Notes: generated from the sequence alone by a model not told the origin. Positions 10,701-22,512 are shown, counted from the stretch's first letter. The stretch: DNA of 64,000 nucleotides from Centrapalus pauciflorus (GCA_020465985.1 JAANYP010000149.1:372001-436000); one strand, 5' to 3'. Made by a program: numbers and translations.

Positions 10701-12383
10701 GGGAAAAATGTTGTGTTAGGCCTTAAAAGTGTTGCTATAGGTAAAGTATATGGTATCGGTGTGAGTGAAGCTGATTTACGAAACTTTGCAGGGGTGTTCA
10801 ACTGTGGAGATGCAAAAGTTCCTTTCTCTTATCTTGGGATCACTATTGGTGCTAATATGGGTTTGGAGAAGCATTGGAAACCGATCATTGACAAGGTAAA
10901 ATCTAAATTGTCGTTGTGGAAGGCAAAAACTATATCTTTTGGAGGGAGAGTGACGTTATGTAAATCTATTCTAGGAAGTTTACCGCTATATTTCATGTCC
11001 TTGTACAAGGCTCCGCAGAAAGTAATTGATGCAATTGATAAAATAAGAAGATGATTTATTTGGGGTACTGCAGCTTCTGGGAAATTAAAGATTTGTTTGG
11101 TTAATTGGAACAGTGTACTGGCACCTAAGAGACTCGGAGGTCTGGGTATTGGGTCATTGAAGGCTGTGAATTTAGCTCTTTTAACAAAATGGTGGTGGAG
11201 ATTTTTGCATGAACAGAATTCATTGTGGTTTAAAGTTATCAAAGCTATTCACAAGGTGGAGGACATCAACACTTGCAAAATGACCAAGCAATCTTATGCT
11301 GGTACGTGGTTAAATATTGCCAAATCAGGTTCGGTTCTTTCCTCTCTAAGCTTAAATCTTCACGATCTTTTTTAAAGGGTAGTTAATGATGGAAGTAGCA
11401 CTAAATTCTGGGTAGATAAGTGGCTGGGAAATTTTTCTTGGGCTGATTTGTTTCCGGAATTATATGCAATCGAAAGTAATAAAATGTGCTCTGTTAACTT
11501 GAGATTGCAATTAGAGCAACAAGATTGTGTCAAAATTTGTTGGTCTTGGACAGTAGATAGGGAGGCAGATAGATGGGTAAGTAAAATTAGAGAGTTGGAA
11601 GAAATGCTGAAAAATGTTGAGATAAAAGAAGGGAGAGATGGATGGAAATGGGAAGGTGATACATCCGGTGTTTATTCGGTAAAATCAATGAGAGATTTAA
11701 TCGAAAGTGTTGACAGCCCTTTGATTAGTAGCACATGTTTTTGGAATAACCGGTTGCCTATGAAGATAAATTGTTTTTTTATGGAAGCTTGCGGTAAGAA
11801 GAATTCCAACAAGGAAGAATCTAAGTTTGAGAAGGATTCACGTTCCGTCAGTTTTATGTCCTTTTTGTGAACTGGAAGAGGAAACAGAAGATCACCTCTT
11901 TTATTCTTGTTCGGTTAGTAAGGAATTGTGGAATTGGTTGATGTTATGGTGTGAGATAAAAGTGGGGCAGCATCAATCTCTAGATAATCTAATTGATTTG
12001 ATGTTAGCAGAAGGAAAGTCAAAGTTGAGAACAAAGTTTATTGAGGCAGCTATTGGAGGTTTAGTACGGTTTCTTTGGAAAGCAAGGAACAACTTAGTCT
12101 TTAATGATATTAGATTCTCGGCGTCTATGATCAAGGTGAATTTCAAGCCAATTTATTTTCATTGTTAAAATATAGGGGAAATTGTAAGGGGATAGTATGG
12201 GAATTGTGGTGCACTAGTTCTTTTTCTGTATTTTGATCTTGTTGTGTATCGCCTGCTAGCATCTTGCTAGTCTTTATATTAATAAATATTAATAATATTG
12301 TTGGGTCTTTAGTTGGAGGTGATGGCAATGCCATAGCTTAGCTTCTGGCTAGTTATCCTTTTTGCTTTTCAAAAAAAAAAAAA
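10700..12383 (+). mobile_element. 5'-truncated L1-type LINE with poly(A) tail
   Basis: Contains only the 3' part of a LINE ORF2 and a 3' UTR ending in 13 adenines (12371-12383), in plus orientation. The exact 5' junction with B gag is uncertain (about 10690-10735). I could not find a convincing target duplication: the 3' flank is GTAGCATTGAAC. 5' truncation is typical of target-primed reverse transcription. Confidence 0.85.
10735..12168 (+). pseudogene. LINE ORF2 C-terminal part: RT thumb region and zf-RVT domain
   Basis: The start reads YGIGVSEADLRNFAGVFNC then PFSYLGITIGANM, LSLWKAKTISFGGRVTL, LGSLPLYFMSLYKAP. This is the typical end of plant LINE reverse transcriptases. RRLGGLGIGSLKAVN-like sequence, VNDGSSTKFWVDKWLG and WKWEGDTSGVYSVKSM follow. 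Then comes a zinc-binding zf-RVT domain with CPFCELEEETEDHLFYSC (Cys-x2-Cys, His, Cys) around 11850-11930. Stops at 11052 and 11373 and a frameshift near 11830 make it a pseudogene. The endonuclease and catalytic RT palm are lost by truncation. Confidence 0.88.
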
Positions 12384-13191
12384 GTAGCATTGAACATGTC
12401 TAGCTTTCCTGGAACCTCTGTTCGTTAGTCTGTGAGATAGATGAAATTGGAACACACATGGATGTTATAGACATTTCTTGAGGTAGAAAAGCAATTTATA
12501 TATAAAATAATAGTACTGGTAAATAATATTAATTGTTTATATATATATTAATAATAAGATGATCTACCCTTTGTTGACATTGTTAAGATATTTTTATGAA
12601 ATTAGAAACATAAATAATATAACTTAATATAAAATAGTAGCTACAAGTAAATAATATTAATCATTTTAATATTCACATATAAGAGATGAACATATGACCT
12701 TGGTTATTGATTAAAAAAACAGACGTTGTAACGTACGTGGCTCTTACATTTTTTGAATTGCTTTGCTCAACGTAGAAAATGAAATAGATGTTTTGCCATC
12801 AAGGTATCTATTATCACTACTTATCCATCGCTTCATTCTTAAATCGAATTCATCTCGGCTCAGCGTTACTGGGTTATTGGATGTGTGTCATAATTAAGTT
12901 CATTACATATGACCAACGATTGAATCTATCACATCAAGATTGATATAAAGTGTCTAGTAGCGTCACCATGATGATCCATCCCCGAATGTCAGTGTACGAA
13001 CCAATATGAGCAGAGTATCGCACCACATTTGTTCATCTTGGCTAAACACACATGCTGGTCCAACCTGCAAGTTTTTATCCGCAGATAGTAAAACAAGAGA
13101 ATTCTAACTTATTTATGTAAAACCGAGTGAGTTTTGTTTAGCTACAAAAAGATAGATTGACCCATTAAAGAAAGTGATGATGTCGAGTTAA

Positions 13192-13416
13192 GTGGTTTTC
13201 GAACTTGCAAGTAATGATAGAGGAAGAACTTTCGTTTTTACAAACTTAGAAAAAAAAATACTGGTTTTCTTTTGGCAGAATTATAAGGAAGATGCAGAGC
13301 ATGTATTCAAAAACAAAAGGTATCGAGTGTTGAGTGAGTTCATGACTTACATGGGCACGAGACACACATGCCAATCGTTTTCAATAAACAAACCATTGAG
13401 TGTTGAGTTGTCTTAG
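13192..13416 (+). other. Unrecognised 74-codon ORF fragment
   Basis: Reads MVFELASNDRGRTFVFTN, then FFWQNYKEDAEHVFKNKRYR. Composition is protein-like (balanced charged and aromatic residues), unlike its A/T-rich flanks. I cannot name a family. It may be an exon captured by the surrounding insertion, or chance. No splice sites were convincingly placed. Confidence 0.3.
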
Positions 13417-13713
13417 GATCCAAAACCATTGTTTGCCCTGAAATAAGAAGTCGTTAAAAATAAATGAAATTCACATGCAAGACGTATATATTAATTGTGA
13501 TGCATTTAATAATTCATTTTTTCAGACAAAAGAAGATTACGGGAAAAGGAAATTGTATTGTGACCTTACGGAACACTAGGTTGTCTGAAAATTTATGGTT
13601 CACTATGCTCACCCAAAGCCTGCTAAGCTATTCAAGAAATTGATAATATAAAATAATAAGACAACTTTTAGGTGGTCATAGAGTAGTTGGATAGTGTATT
13701 ACATTAAAGCAAG

Positions 13714-13923
13714 GTGGAGCTAGACTTATCCTCAGTAGTCGAAAGCTTTTTCCTTCACTGTTTTTTTTACAGTTTTAAACTCGAGGTACATGAAAGACTT
13801 ACCAGGCAGATTGCAGAGACCGTTGCTCCATTGTTGGTTACAGATGTGATGGTAGTTAGGGATTGTATCTATAGCCTTGTTGCCATCCAAGTGAGCAACT
13901 TTAACAATGCAGATTGCAGTTAA
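13714..13923 (+). pseudogene. Possible GTP cyclohydrolase I-like exon scrap
   Basis: Contains LSSVVESF, then LEVHERLTRQIAETVAPLL and VMVVRD. GTP cyclohydrolase I (first enzyme of folate/pterin synthesis) has a comparable LSKxxRxVExFxxRLQVQERLTxQIAxAL...VxVV arrangement. Between the two blocks lies a pyrimidine-rich insert ending TTTTTACAG, which could be a remnant intron. The resemblance is short and judged from memory of the motif only. If real, it is a captured host-gene fragment, because active-site residues further downstream are not seen. Confidence 0.22.
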
Positions 13924-15689
13924 CCTTTATAAACTGAAAATTTAGCCCAAGGTGCAAAAACAAATTAAGTAATTGGCCTAAAAGTAAATAAAATACTAGT
14001 TACTAGTAAGGTACCACTTCATGGTTGTTCACTAATCCTAAAAAACATTGAATCAAAATAAAGATCATAAGTTTATGATCTCGTCAATGGTTTCAATTCC
14101 AGTTCTGCTCACAAAGGTCTCAGATACAGCAAGAGAGACTAGAGCAGGCAATCAGAAGTCATATTAACAAAATGATTTGATAATAAATACAAAAGTAAGT
14201 GAATCTCCTAATCTTTTATTCATTACTTACCAGTGCTAAGCAATATTAGGTAACAAAAGGTAGTGGTCACATTGGTTTATGCCAAATTAATCACCCAATT
14301 GGTATAATCCTAAGCAGCTGGTTCAATACCAAACCTAGAAGGATAAAAGTGTTAACGCTACAAAGTCCATCATAAGTTGTAAATAACAAGTTCAATCAAA
14401 ATGAGCATAATGTTTATGTGTTAGGCATTTATACAGACATTTGGAGTGATGTGTAAGTCCATCTTATGATGGCAAAACCACGAAACTAAATGCATCAACA
14501 TTGATATAAAATTATCATTTCCAATTACGCTGATGTATGATGTATCTGTATACATATTTTAAGTAGCAAATACCATATACTAAATGTGTTGTAATCAGCA
14601 TCTGTCAAAAGTATATGTCTTATTCAACATCCTAAAATTGAATTAACATTTGACATACAAAAATGAAGGCAAACTTGTGAATAAAATATTAGTCATCTGA
14701 AAAGACAAATAAAAACACGACAAGCCTTTGACTCCAAATCCCAAATGATTGAATCACAAAAGAAGTAGATTTCTACAAAATTGCATATGCGTACCTTTAG
14801 AAGATCGCATACATGAATTGACTTCAGAAACACAATTCGATACATAGAAAATTTAGGAGAAATCAATTTTACATTTCAAATATGAGCATGGTGACGGAGA
14901 AGACGGTCAATTGCTGCGAAGTAGAGAGAGGAGGTCGGTGACAGCCGTGAGGAGAGAGAGACGAGACCAGCGATGGTGGTGATGAAAGAGAAGACTAGCG
15001 ACAGCCTTAATGAGAAAGAAGACCAGCAATGACCGTGATGAAATATAGGCGATCGATTGAGCAGTAGAGCCATGGTATTGTCTTTGAGAGACTGTGCGTT
15101 TGGGACTTGGGAGGATGGTGTTAGGTCATGAAATTAAAAAAGCATAAAAAATAGTTATCAAATAAATATGTCATGGAGTGAAAAAGAAACTGTTGCATTA
15201 AAATACAACGGTGGTGGTGATGCGTTAAGAGGGTGTTTTGGTTTGTGTTAGTAACGAAGTTATTAGTTTATTACGTTACGATAACGCAAATACGTGAGAA
15301 AGTGTTTGGATTGCATAGGTTAATATATGTGATTATTTGCGTTTAGAGTTAATCCTACCACACTTTTTCATAAGTTAAAAAATGTAGTTATTTGCTTAAT
15401 AAGTGATTATTTGGTTCTTTTACAGGTGAAAACGCAAATGCAAACACATTAAAATAGTGATACTTAAAAAGTTTTAAAATGGTGATATTTAAAATTTGTA
15501 ACCAGTTTTCTAATTGTACTCTTTTTAAAAAAAAGTAATAAAACATGTACTATCAAATCTTGTATTTTATTAATTTTAACAAATCAGACATTGAACTTTT
15601 ATGTGTATTTTTTAATCAAAATTACAAAACAAGAAAAAAAATAGTATAGTCAACACTTAAAAACATATATGTCATATTTTTTTCATTAT

Positions 15690-16040
15690 AAACGCAACAC
15701 TTAAAAAAATGTTATATGTTTATAAAAATGTGTTGCATTTTTCATTATAAATGCAACACTCTAAAAATGGGTTGCATTTTTTTCATTATAAATGCAACAC
15801 TCTAAAAATGTGTTGCATTTTTTATTGCACTATGCAACAGTTAAACAAATGTTGCAATTTTTACTAAAAATTGCAACACTTTAGAAAACTGTTGCATTTT
15901 TTAGTAAAAATGACAACACTTTAAAAAAGTGTTGCATTAAATCATTATATGCAACACTTATTGTCAATGTGTTGCTTTAGATAGAACTTAAATAAAAAAG
16001 CAACAATTTTTAAATGTGTTCCATCAAAGGTGTTGCATTA
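15690..16040. repeat. Subterminal array of GCAACAC / GTGTTGC motifs
   Basis: About 16 copies of GCAACAC-like and GTGTTGC-like heptamers alternate in orientation about every 20 bp, in A/T-rich spacers such as CATTATAAATGCAACACTC. Alternate copies pair as inverted repeats. Dense subterminal motifs near a TTGTAG-type end are typical of transposase-binding regions in CACTA-type elements. Confidence 0.7.
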
Positions 16041-16047
16041 GCTTCGA

Positions 16048-17231
16048 TTTGTAGTAATGATATCGGAAGAAGTTTTAACCCAAGAGGATGAAAAACGAAG
16101 CGAAAACAAAGAAAAAGAAATGCATTTTAAATATGATGAACTAAACGAGAGTTATCCCTATAGAGTACCTACTCTAGAGGAGAACTTCTTGTCTAGCTAT
16201 TCATCAGCTGAAATGAATGCAGAATCTGTCAAACTAATCCCTCATCTTTACATTCCTACAAAAGTTATTTAACATAAAATCAATGTTTTAGAAAAGGAAT
16301 TAAAGACAACTCGAAAGAAAGCTCTTGATTATCAAGAAGCTCTTCTCAAAAGTGAGGAAAAATTGGCAAGTCAAAGTTTTCAACAAAATGTAGAACTGAT
16401 CATCTACAAATAAAAATTAGACATGGTTTCAGAAAATTTAATTTCTCATTTAAAAGAACCAAAAGTTTCACATCCTACCAAAGTCCCACTTGCATCATCC
16501 GACAAAGGTAAAGCTAATGTTGAAGTTCCTTCTGTCATTTTTGAAGGTGAGTGTTCAAAATCTTCAAAAGCTGAGGTTTCAAAGAAGACTCAGAGTCGAT
16601 CTAAGTCTTCCAAGAAACCCACTCACCAAGAAAATTTCTCCAAGTCTAAGTCTTCCAAACGTACGGACTCTCATTGTTTTGTTCCTACAGATCACGCACG
16701 AAGGATTCTTAAAATAACACCTCTTGATTTTCAAAGTTTCTTTGTGAAAAAGGCAGTCATGCCTGAATCGTTTGTGAAAATCGATAGTAGTGCTAGTGCG
16801 CCTGGAAAAGATGTTGCTAGTAATCCTTTGAAATACTCTTTTTGCAATCTGTTTCAAGTATGTCCAAAGAGTTTTCGGCGAGCTATTTCTGAAATGACTA
16901 AGTTTGTACCTTATCCTGAAAAAAGGAAACGCCGCCAATCTATGAAAACAAAACTGCATGCCTCATCACCGCCTGACAAATTGGAAAAACCATCGCTAAA
17001 CACCAATTGCCTAAGGCATTTCCAAATCACCCAAGCCAAAGGTAGTTCCATTACCTAAGGCCGTTTCAAAACTGGTTGGACCTGTATACAAATGGGTGCC
17101 AAAAGGTTTTAGCATTTAAACGTGTGTCAAATGCTAAATGGATTCCTACTGTTGTGTTGTTACATGACGATGGAAATTCAAAATCTAACAAGAAAGGACC
17201 CATCTTTCGATGGGTACCAAAAGTGGTTTAA
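16048..17231 (+). pseudogene. gag: copia B gag, C-terminal part ending WVPKVV-stop
   Basis: Reads EEVLTQEDEKRS, YPYRVPTLEENFLSSY, LIPHLYIPTKV, then Ser/Lys-rich (SKSSKRTDSHCFVPTDHAR), and ends with WVPK-type motifs (YKWVPKG, FRWVPKVV) and TAA at 17229. It is homologous to minus-strand gag E (58007-57329: VPTLEDDFFFSY, LIPHLYIPTTV). Stops near 16272 and 16412 and a frameshift near 17050 break it. After the TAA comes TTTTATGCAG and an ATG, the same layout as the gag/pol boundary of S. No protease follows, so pol has been lost. Confidence 0.75.
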
Positions 17232-19466
17232 TTTTATGCAGATGGTTTTCAGATCACCTCAGACTGGAATCCGGACTTCAATGTAATGGCTTTTGATTAC
17301 TTTAGATCAAAACCCAATCTTCAAAGAAATGACTTCTACTTACTTCCGAGTAGACACCGTGTTTCAAAGCAATGGGTTCTACATCAAGACAGATCAGAAC
17401 CTGTTCTTTCATGTTTAGATGGTTTCTAAACACCCAGTTTAGAACCCGTGTTTCCGCGACTTCTCTGAAATTTCTCTACTTTTTACGCTTATCAGTTTGA
17501 GTTTGAGTTTCATTCTTGAAATTCACTCATAACATTTTATGTTTCACTGATACAGTACTTATTTACAGGGGGAGTTTCAGATGCACTCTGAAGATGTCTT
17601 CTTAACGAAAAGTGTGTAAGCATTCTGAATACTCTAATGCACACTTTAAAAGGTTTTGTTAGAATACACTGTTTCTCTGACTGAATAACTTTCCACCAAG
17701 ATTAATCGATCTAATCTTCGTGATGATCTTGATCTCATTCTTCTTGAGATTTTCTTAATTTTTCTGATTTCTCCCATGTATTCTGATTCTCTCATACATC
17801 AAGTTTCTCCCATACAAGATATTCTTTCATGATAGTCTAATTCATTTCCAAACATCATATCAGACTCTCTATTTAAGTTCTCTCATACAGTCTCCCAAAC
17901 ATCCCAAGATGTTTCATTCCACTCTTATCTATCTTCTGAAATACCACATGAGCTTAACTGCTATATCCTTCAAGATATCATGCTGACTCCGATGATGCCC
18001 ATATGTGTTATTAGGCATATATATCGTTTCTATGGTCTAAACCAGAGCCAGAAGACCTACCCAAGGAGCAAACCACTTTAGTTTGTCTGAGTAAGGGTTC
18101 TCAGGTCAATTAGTTGAGGAGTGTTAGTTACCATGGGGTGCTAACAGGGTCGAGCAGAGATTAAAATGTAAATGAGAGGGGTTATCGAAAGGAGAAGGGG
18201 GTGCATCTTGATTCGAAGTGAGTTAGAGAGGGTATGGTTGAAAAATGCTGAAAGGTGAGGGGTGAGAAAGGATTAAAAGAAAAAGAAAATCCTACCAACA
18301 CCGTGTCAGTCTGCTGGGCTTCCTACATCTGCTACCAAATTCCATAAGTTGGAATTAGGTATTGAACAAGACGTCATGGACCCAGTGACGCATGCACCTA
18401 ACCCCCCTAGCTACTCAGCCGTCTCTTAAAATACTTCTATTTCATTTCACATGGAGTTATATCACATACTCTATCGACATATCATTTGGATATTGTTGAT
18501 ATTGAAACAAGGAAGACATCCTCTCCAGTCTCCGACTTCAATTCTATGCACTTCATGTCTAGAGCTGATTATATACACTTTTAGGACACATCGAGTCTAA
18601 CAGTCTGCGTGACTGTTAACTGCTAGTCCAAAGTGACTAAGCCGGAACAAATAAGAGTGATTCTTTCATGATAAAGGATTTCACGATAACTATTTGGAAA
18701 TCCTACCAGTGTTAACATCACGCCAGCGCTGAACGTAGGTCACATAGACTTAGTCTATTGTGCAAACAGAACTTCTATGTGGAACTGGATTGTTACTTAC
18801 AAATGAATTTGTTTCATTTTCTTATATTCATGTTGCAAAGCCATGGACTTCACTATTATATCCTTTTGGTCCTGAATATTTTGTAATAAGGGAAAGATTA
18901 TTGATTTGAAGGGGAGAGAAATTTTATGATGTAAAAGTTTATATTTTGTTATTGAGGGGAGAGAAACTGATGGAGTTTGTAACGTGAGAGACAGAGAAGT
19001 ATATATGTGTCTGTAATGTTTTAAAATGTAATATATTTCTTTCTGAGTCTGTAATCATCTGTTTCAACGAAGAAAGAAGATTTGAAGACACATTGAGGTT
19101 GTTCATTTGAAGGGGAGAGATGAAGTGATTGCATGATGATCATAATTCTCATGATCATCATGAGAGGGAGATATATTGAGCTGAAATATGTGCTGAAATT
19201 CTGAACGAGAGAAAGACCTACTAAATGCAAGAGGAGAGCCACCGATCTAAAAGATTTAAGGGGAGAGTCATCTTAAGAAGATCAATGACATACTTCAAAG
19301 TTTAGAAATTAGAGTTACTTTGAAGTTCAGAGATTAGAGTTTACAACCAAATACTTCAGAATAATACAAGCATTGATTACAAGAAGGGGGAGATTGTTAG
19401 AAATTTTAATTTTTGTAATTCAAGCTTGTGTAATTGCACTTAATTATAAATATTTAATTATACACT
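17232..19466 (+). other. Non-coding 3' region of element B with repeated polypurine tracts
   Basis: No coding sequence. It is notable for repeated PPT-like tracts AGGGGAGA/AGGGGGAG at about 17567, 18909, 18954, 19111, 19258 and 19384, ahead of the final one at 19467. The tract at 19384 is followed by GATTGTTAG, mimicking the true PPT-LTR junction. Confidence 0.7.
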
Positions 19467-19476
19467 AAAGGGGAGA
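19467..19476 (+). promoter_or_regulatory. Polypurine tract of element B
   Basis: AAAGGGGAGA, one base before the 3' LTR at 19478. It would prime plus-strand DNA synthesis. Confidence 0.88.
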
Positions 19477-19477
19477 T

Positions 19478-19812
19478 TGTTAGCCCTAAAATAGTGTATA
19501 ATTAAATATAATAAAAATCTAGGTTCAATTTATAAATAGGAATAGTTTACTTTGGGGGGAATCTTAATTTCCTAGTCTTTGAGGGGAGTGTTTGGACAAA
19601 CTCCCAAAGTAAGCTTAGGTATAAATAATCCTTTTCTCCTAGGGTTTTGTAGAAGTGTTAGAAGAGCCTCCACCCTAAGTGTGTGTTTAGAAAGTGTGAA
19701 AGTTCATAGAGATTGAGTGTCAAATTTCTCTCTTGTAAAATTCATATTTTGTAATACAAATGGTTTGATTATTGTGTTTGAGTGCAAAATATACGGGAAA
19801 TCAAAGTTATCA
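19478..19812 (+). repeat. 3' LTR of element B
   Basis: 335 bp direct repeat of 3838-4172, about a dozen differences by eye. It is followed by TSD TGATC at 19813-19817. Confidence 0.95.
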
Positions 19813-19817
19813 TGATC

Positions 19818-20385
19818 ATTGTGTATTTATCCCATTCCGGATTCAACACATTCAGGAATTTGACATTTATATCCAGATTGGATTTCATCATTCCATTCCT
19901 CCTCATCTCACTCACTAGATTGACAAACCTCAGATAGGTGCTTTCCAGCAACTCTCCTTCTCTCGCTCTAAAATTTTCAAAAGTCATCAAACTATTTCTC
20001 GCTCTATTCGTAGCTGCTTTGTCTGAACCGCGCATAAGTTTACACACCTCATCCTAGATGGATTTAGCGTTGCATGTATTTTTCAGACTTATATATATAT
20101 ATCATTCGGAATAGAAATCAGCAAGAGCTTTCTGGTAGTTATGTCTCCCAGCTTTCTTCGTTTCTGTGCTTCATTCAGATTGGTAACCTCTACAGTTCTC
20201 TCCGGTATTGGAGGATTACCATTTGGGACAGCTGGAATTGTTTCAAGAAATAGTGCTGGTCCCTTATTCAGGGATTTCAACATCTCCTCGGATAGGTCAT
20301 GGAAACTGATAAATTATAGAAACCGTTCCCTCCACTAAACATATTCACCTCTATAGAGAAGAGGAGGTTTGGTTTCCGACCCCAT
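19818..20385 (-). pseudogene. gag: copia A gag, N-terminal half
   Basis: Starts MGSETKPPLLYRGEYV at 20385, an N-terminus typical of plant copia gag. A UBN2-type segment follows (CKLMRGSDKAATNRARNSL, FRAREGELLESTYLRFVNLV, LNPEWDKYTM). It ends at the B insertion site and continues in the same sense at 3837. In-frame stops (for example just after GEYV and near 20060) show decay. Confidence 0.82.
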
Positions 20386-20746
20386 GGCTAATGCATCTTT
20401 CGACAATGTGAATGATTAAACAGAATCTTCCAAAATCTTTTAATGAAATTTGATTGATTTGAAATGAACATTGAATGAATGATCAAACTTATAATAAGTA
20501 TGATCAAACTCGAACTAATAAGGGTGAAACTCGAATGGTAAGGAATCAAACTCGAATGAAAGAGTTGTGAAACTCGAACAAAGAATGGATCAACTCGAAT
20601 GAAGAAGTGTAAAACTCGAATGAATCCTTATCAAACTCGAATCTAAAATGATCAAACAAATTATTAGAAATAAACTCGTATGACAAGTTGATCAACTCGA
20701 ATAACAAGTAAATCAACTCGGAGAACAAGTAGATCAACTCGAATAA
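20386..20746 (-). other. 5' leader of element A with TCGAGTT repeats
   Basis: Non-coding. The plus strand shows about a dozen spaced AACTCGAA/ACTCGAAT motifs (TTCGAGTT in element sense). It is cut at 20747 by a junction with element C gag, so the LTR and PBS of A are not seen. Confidence 0.6.
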
Positions 20747-20752
20747 GAATTC

Positions 20753-22510
20753 ATGCGTATGTGGATATGTATTGACGAAGGGTATGTTCTTCCAACTCAG
20801 GAACTCGAAGGCCGGATGAAAGTTCTATCATATCAACAAATGAAGGATGACGATAAGAAAATTTATAAAGCTGAAAATAAAGCCTTATCTTCAATTGAGA
20901 TGTCGTTAGCTTTGGAAATTCTGCATACCGTCAAACATCACCGAACCTCGAAAGAACTTTGGGAGGCTTTGGAGAGAAGGTATCAGGGAAATCCTCAAGT
21001 AAGGAAAGGGAGAACGGACTTGTTAAAACAACAATTTGCAATCTTCAAGAGTTTGAAGAATGAGAGTTTAGATGAAGTAATCACACGATTTTATCATCTA
21101 TTGACTGAACTTGCTAATCACAGAGTTGAGTTTCAAAAATCTGAGAAAGTGGATAAGCTTCTAGATGCTTTACCGTCTAACTGGGAGATGTATACCACTT
21201 TTTTGAAGCATGATCAAGAGAAGTTGGACACTTTGTCTCTTGAAGAAGTTACTGGGATGCTACGAGCTCATCACTTCAAGTTGCAAAAGAAGAAGATGGA
21301 ATATGATCAGGTACAAGATCCTGAGATGTACTTTGGTAAGTGTAAGCCATCAACTTCGGGTGCATCTAAGTCTCGAGCAACAGTGTTCTACACTGGAGAA
21401 CAAGAGGGTATATCAAAAGAAACACAAGAATCAAATGGTATGGCCTTTCTGGGTTTCTCAAAACAAGATGATCAACTATAGAGTTATCCTTCACGATCAT
21501 CATCTCAGGGATACACAAAAATGCCAATGAGTGCTAAATCTGTAGAGGAGCAACTCAAGCTTCTAGCATCGTTTGTAGCAGCTTACGGGAACTGTGTTCA
21601 AGGGAAGATCAATGATCCGACACCATGGGAGGAAGACTATGATCAGGTTGATCCTGATGATTTGGAACAGATGGACCTACAATGGCAACTGGCCATGGAC
21701 ACACAGAGAGTCAAAAGGTTTATGAAACGAACTGGAAGAAATCTCAGTGTGAACAATGTAGGCTTTGACAAGTCAAAAGTCAAGTGTTTCAACTGTCAGG
21801 GGTTGGGACACTTTGCGAGAGAGTTTCAGAGACCCAAGATTGATAATTATCATAACTCGGATATCAGATAGCCACTGGTTCTGGGAATCAGGCGTTAGTG
21901 GCTGACAAACGTGTCGTCTATCAAACAGTTAGATAGTACATATGATTGGAATGCACATCCTGAGACAAACACTAGAGCTTTCATGGCTGAAGTGACAGAA
22001 ATGGATACGGGAGCAAAAGAAGAAAAGGAAGAGGATACCCAGCAGTCCGATTCAGATACATTGGAACTTGAGAACACTGAGAAGCTGACTTCTTTGGAGT
22101 TTGCAGCTCAGATGGCCAACGTAGAATCTAACGATAAAAAGGTAATTCTTAATTTTTCTACCTTGCGTGATTTATGTGTTTTATGTACTACTTTGAATGA
22201 TAAATTTAATCTAGGACTAGAAACACATACTTCAATGACTGCTCAAATACAATCATTAAAATCTGATAATGCTAGCTTATTAGACATTAAGGAAGATCTT
22301 AAGGCTAAGCTGAAAGCTGATGATCAAGATACGATAGTTCTGAAAGACAAATTGAGTGAACAATGTGTTAGGAATGAACTAATTTATGAGCATATAGAAT
22401 CACTAACCAAAGAGATCTCCGTGAAAGATAAAATATTAGCAGATGCTAGGGTTAGTGTGGCTGAGGCGAATAGCAAGATTGAAAAGTTTAGGAATTCGTC
22501 CTTGACCGCT
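20753..22510 (+). pseudogene. gag: copia C gag (inverted relative to its leader and LTR)
   Basis: Begins mid-gag at MRMWICIDEGYV. UBN2-type domain: HHRTSKELWEALERRYQGN, RKGRTDLLKQQFAIF, ITRFYHLLTELANH, KLLDALPSNWEMYT, with a frame end at 21479. The next block has SVEEQLKLLASFVAAYGNC and the zinc knuckle CFNCQGLGHFAREF, whose last Cys is Phe. A coiled-coil region follows (MAEVTEMDTGAKEE, EFAAQMANV, LRDLCVLCTTLNDKFNL, KLSEQCVRNELIYEHIESL) to KFRNSSLT, where homology stops. It is very similar to D and, more distantly, to S (33200-34950). Confidence 0.85.
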
Positions 22511-22512
22511 TC

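Larger units (their letters stand above)
12384..16047. mobile_element. A/T-rich insertion in B gag, DNA-transposon-like (possibly CACTA derivative)
   Basis: 3.7 kb separating the two halves of B gag. There is no retroelement coding. Its right end is an array of alternating GCAACAC and GTGTTGC motifs (15690-16040) and then TTTGTAGTA, which resembles the inverse of the CACTA terminus CACTACAA with one mismatch. I did not find the matching left terminus, so the left limit (set after the LINE poly(A)) is arbitrary. It could be two insertions. Inside are short ORFs and possible gene scraps (13192-13416, 13714-13923, 14876-15073), none intact. Confidence 0.45.
3838..19812 (+). mobile_element. Nested Ty1/copia element B (pol-less), with other insertions inside
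   Basis: Bounded by two direct 335-bp LTRs (3838-4172 and 19478-19812), each TG...CA, and flanked by TGATC at 3833-3837 and 19813-19817. An iMet PBS follows the 5' LTR and a purine tract AAAGGGGAGA precedes the 3' LTR, so the element is plus-strand. By eye the LTRs differ at about a dozen sites. Internal B sequence is leader, broken gag (10019-10700 and 16048-17231), then about 2.2 kb without coding. No protease, integrase or RT is visible. The other about 10 kb is later insertions: element N, a LINE tail and a DNA-transposon-like block. B sits inside the gag of element A. Confidence 0.92.

Noticed and set aside
12371..12400. LINE target-site duplication using GTAGCATTG after the poly(A)
   Set aside because: Only a weak partial match (AAAGTGTTGC) was seen near the presumed 5' junction, so it is not reportable.
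14876..15073. Minus-strand 65-codon frame with a good ATG context as a host gene first exon
   Set aside because: Composition is biased by purine-rich low complexity, and no splice-linked downstream exon or known protein similarity could be found.
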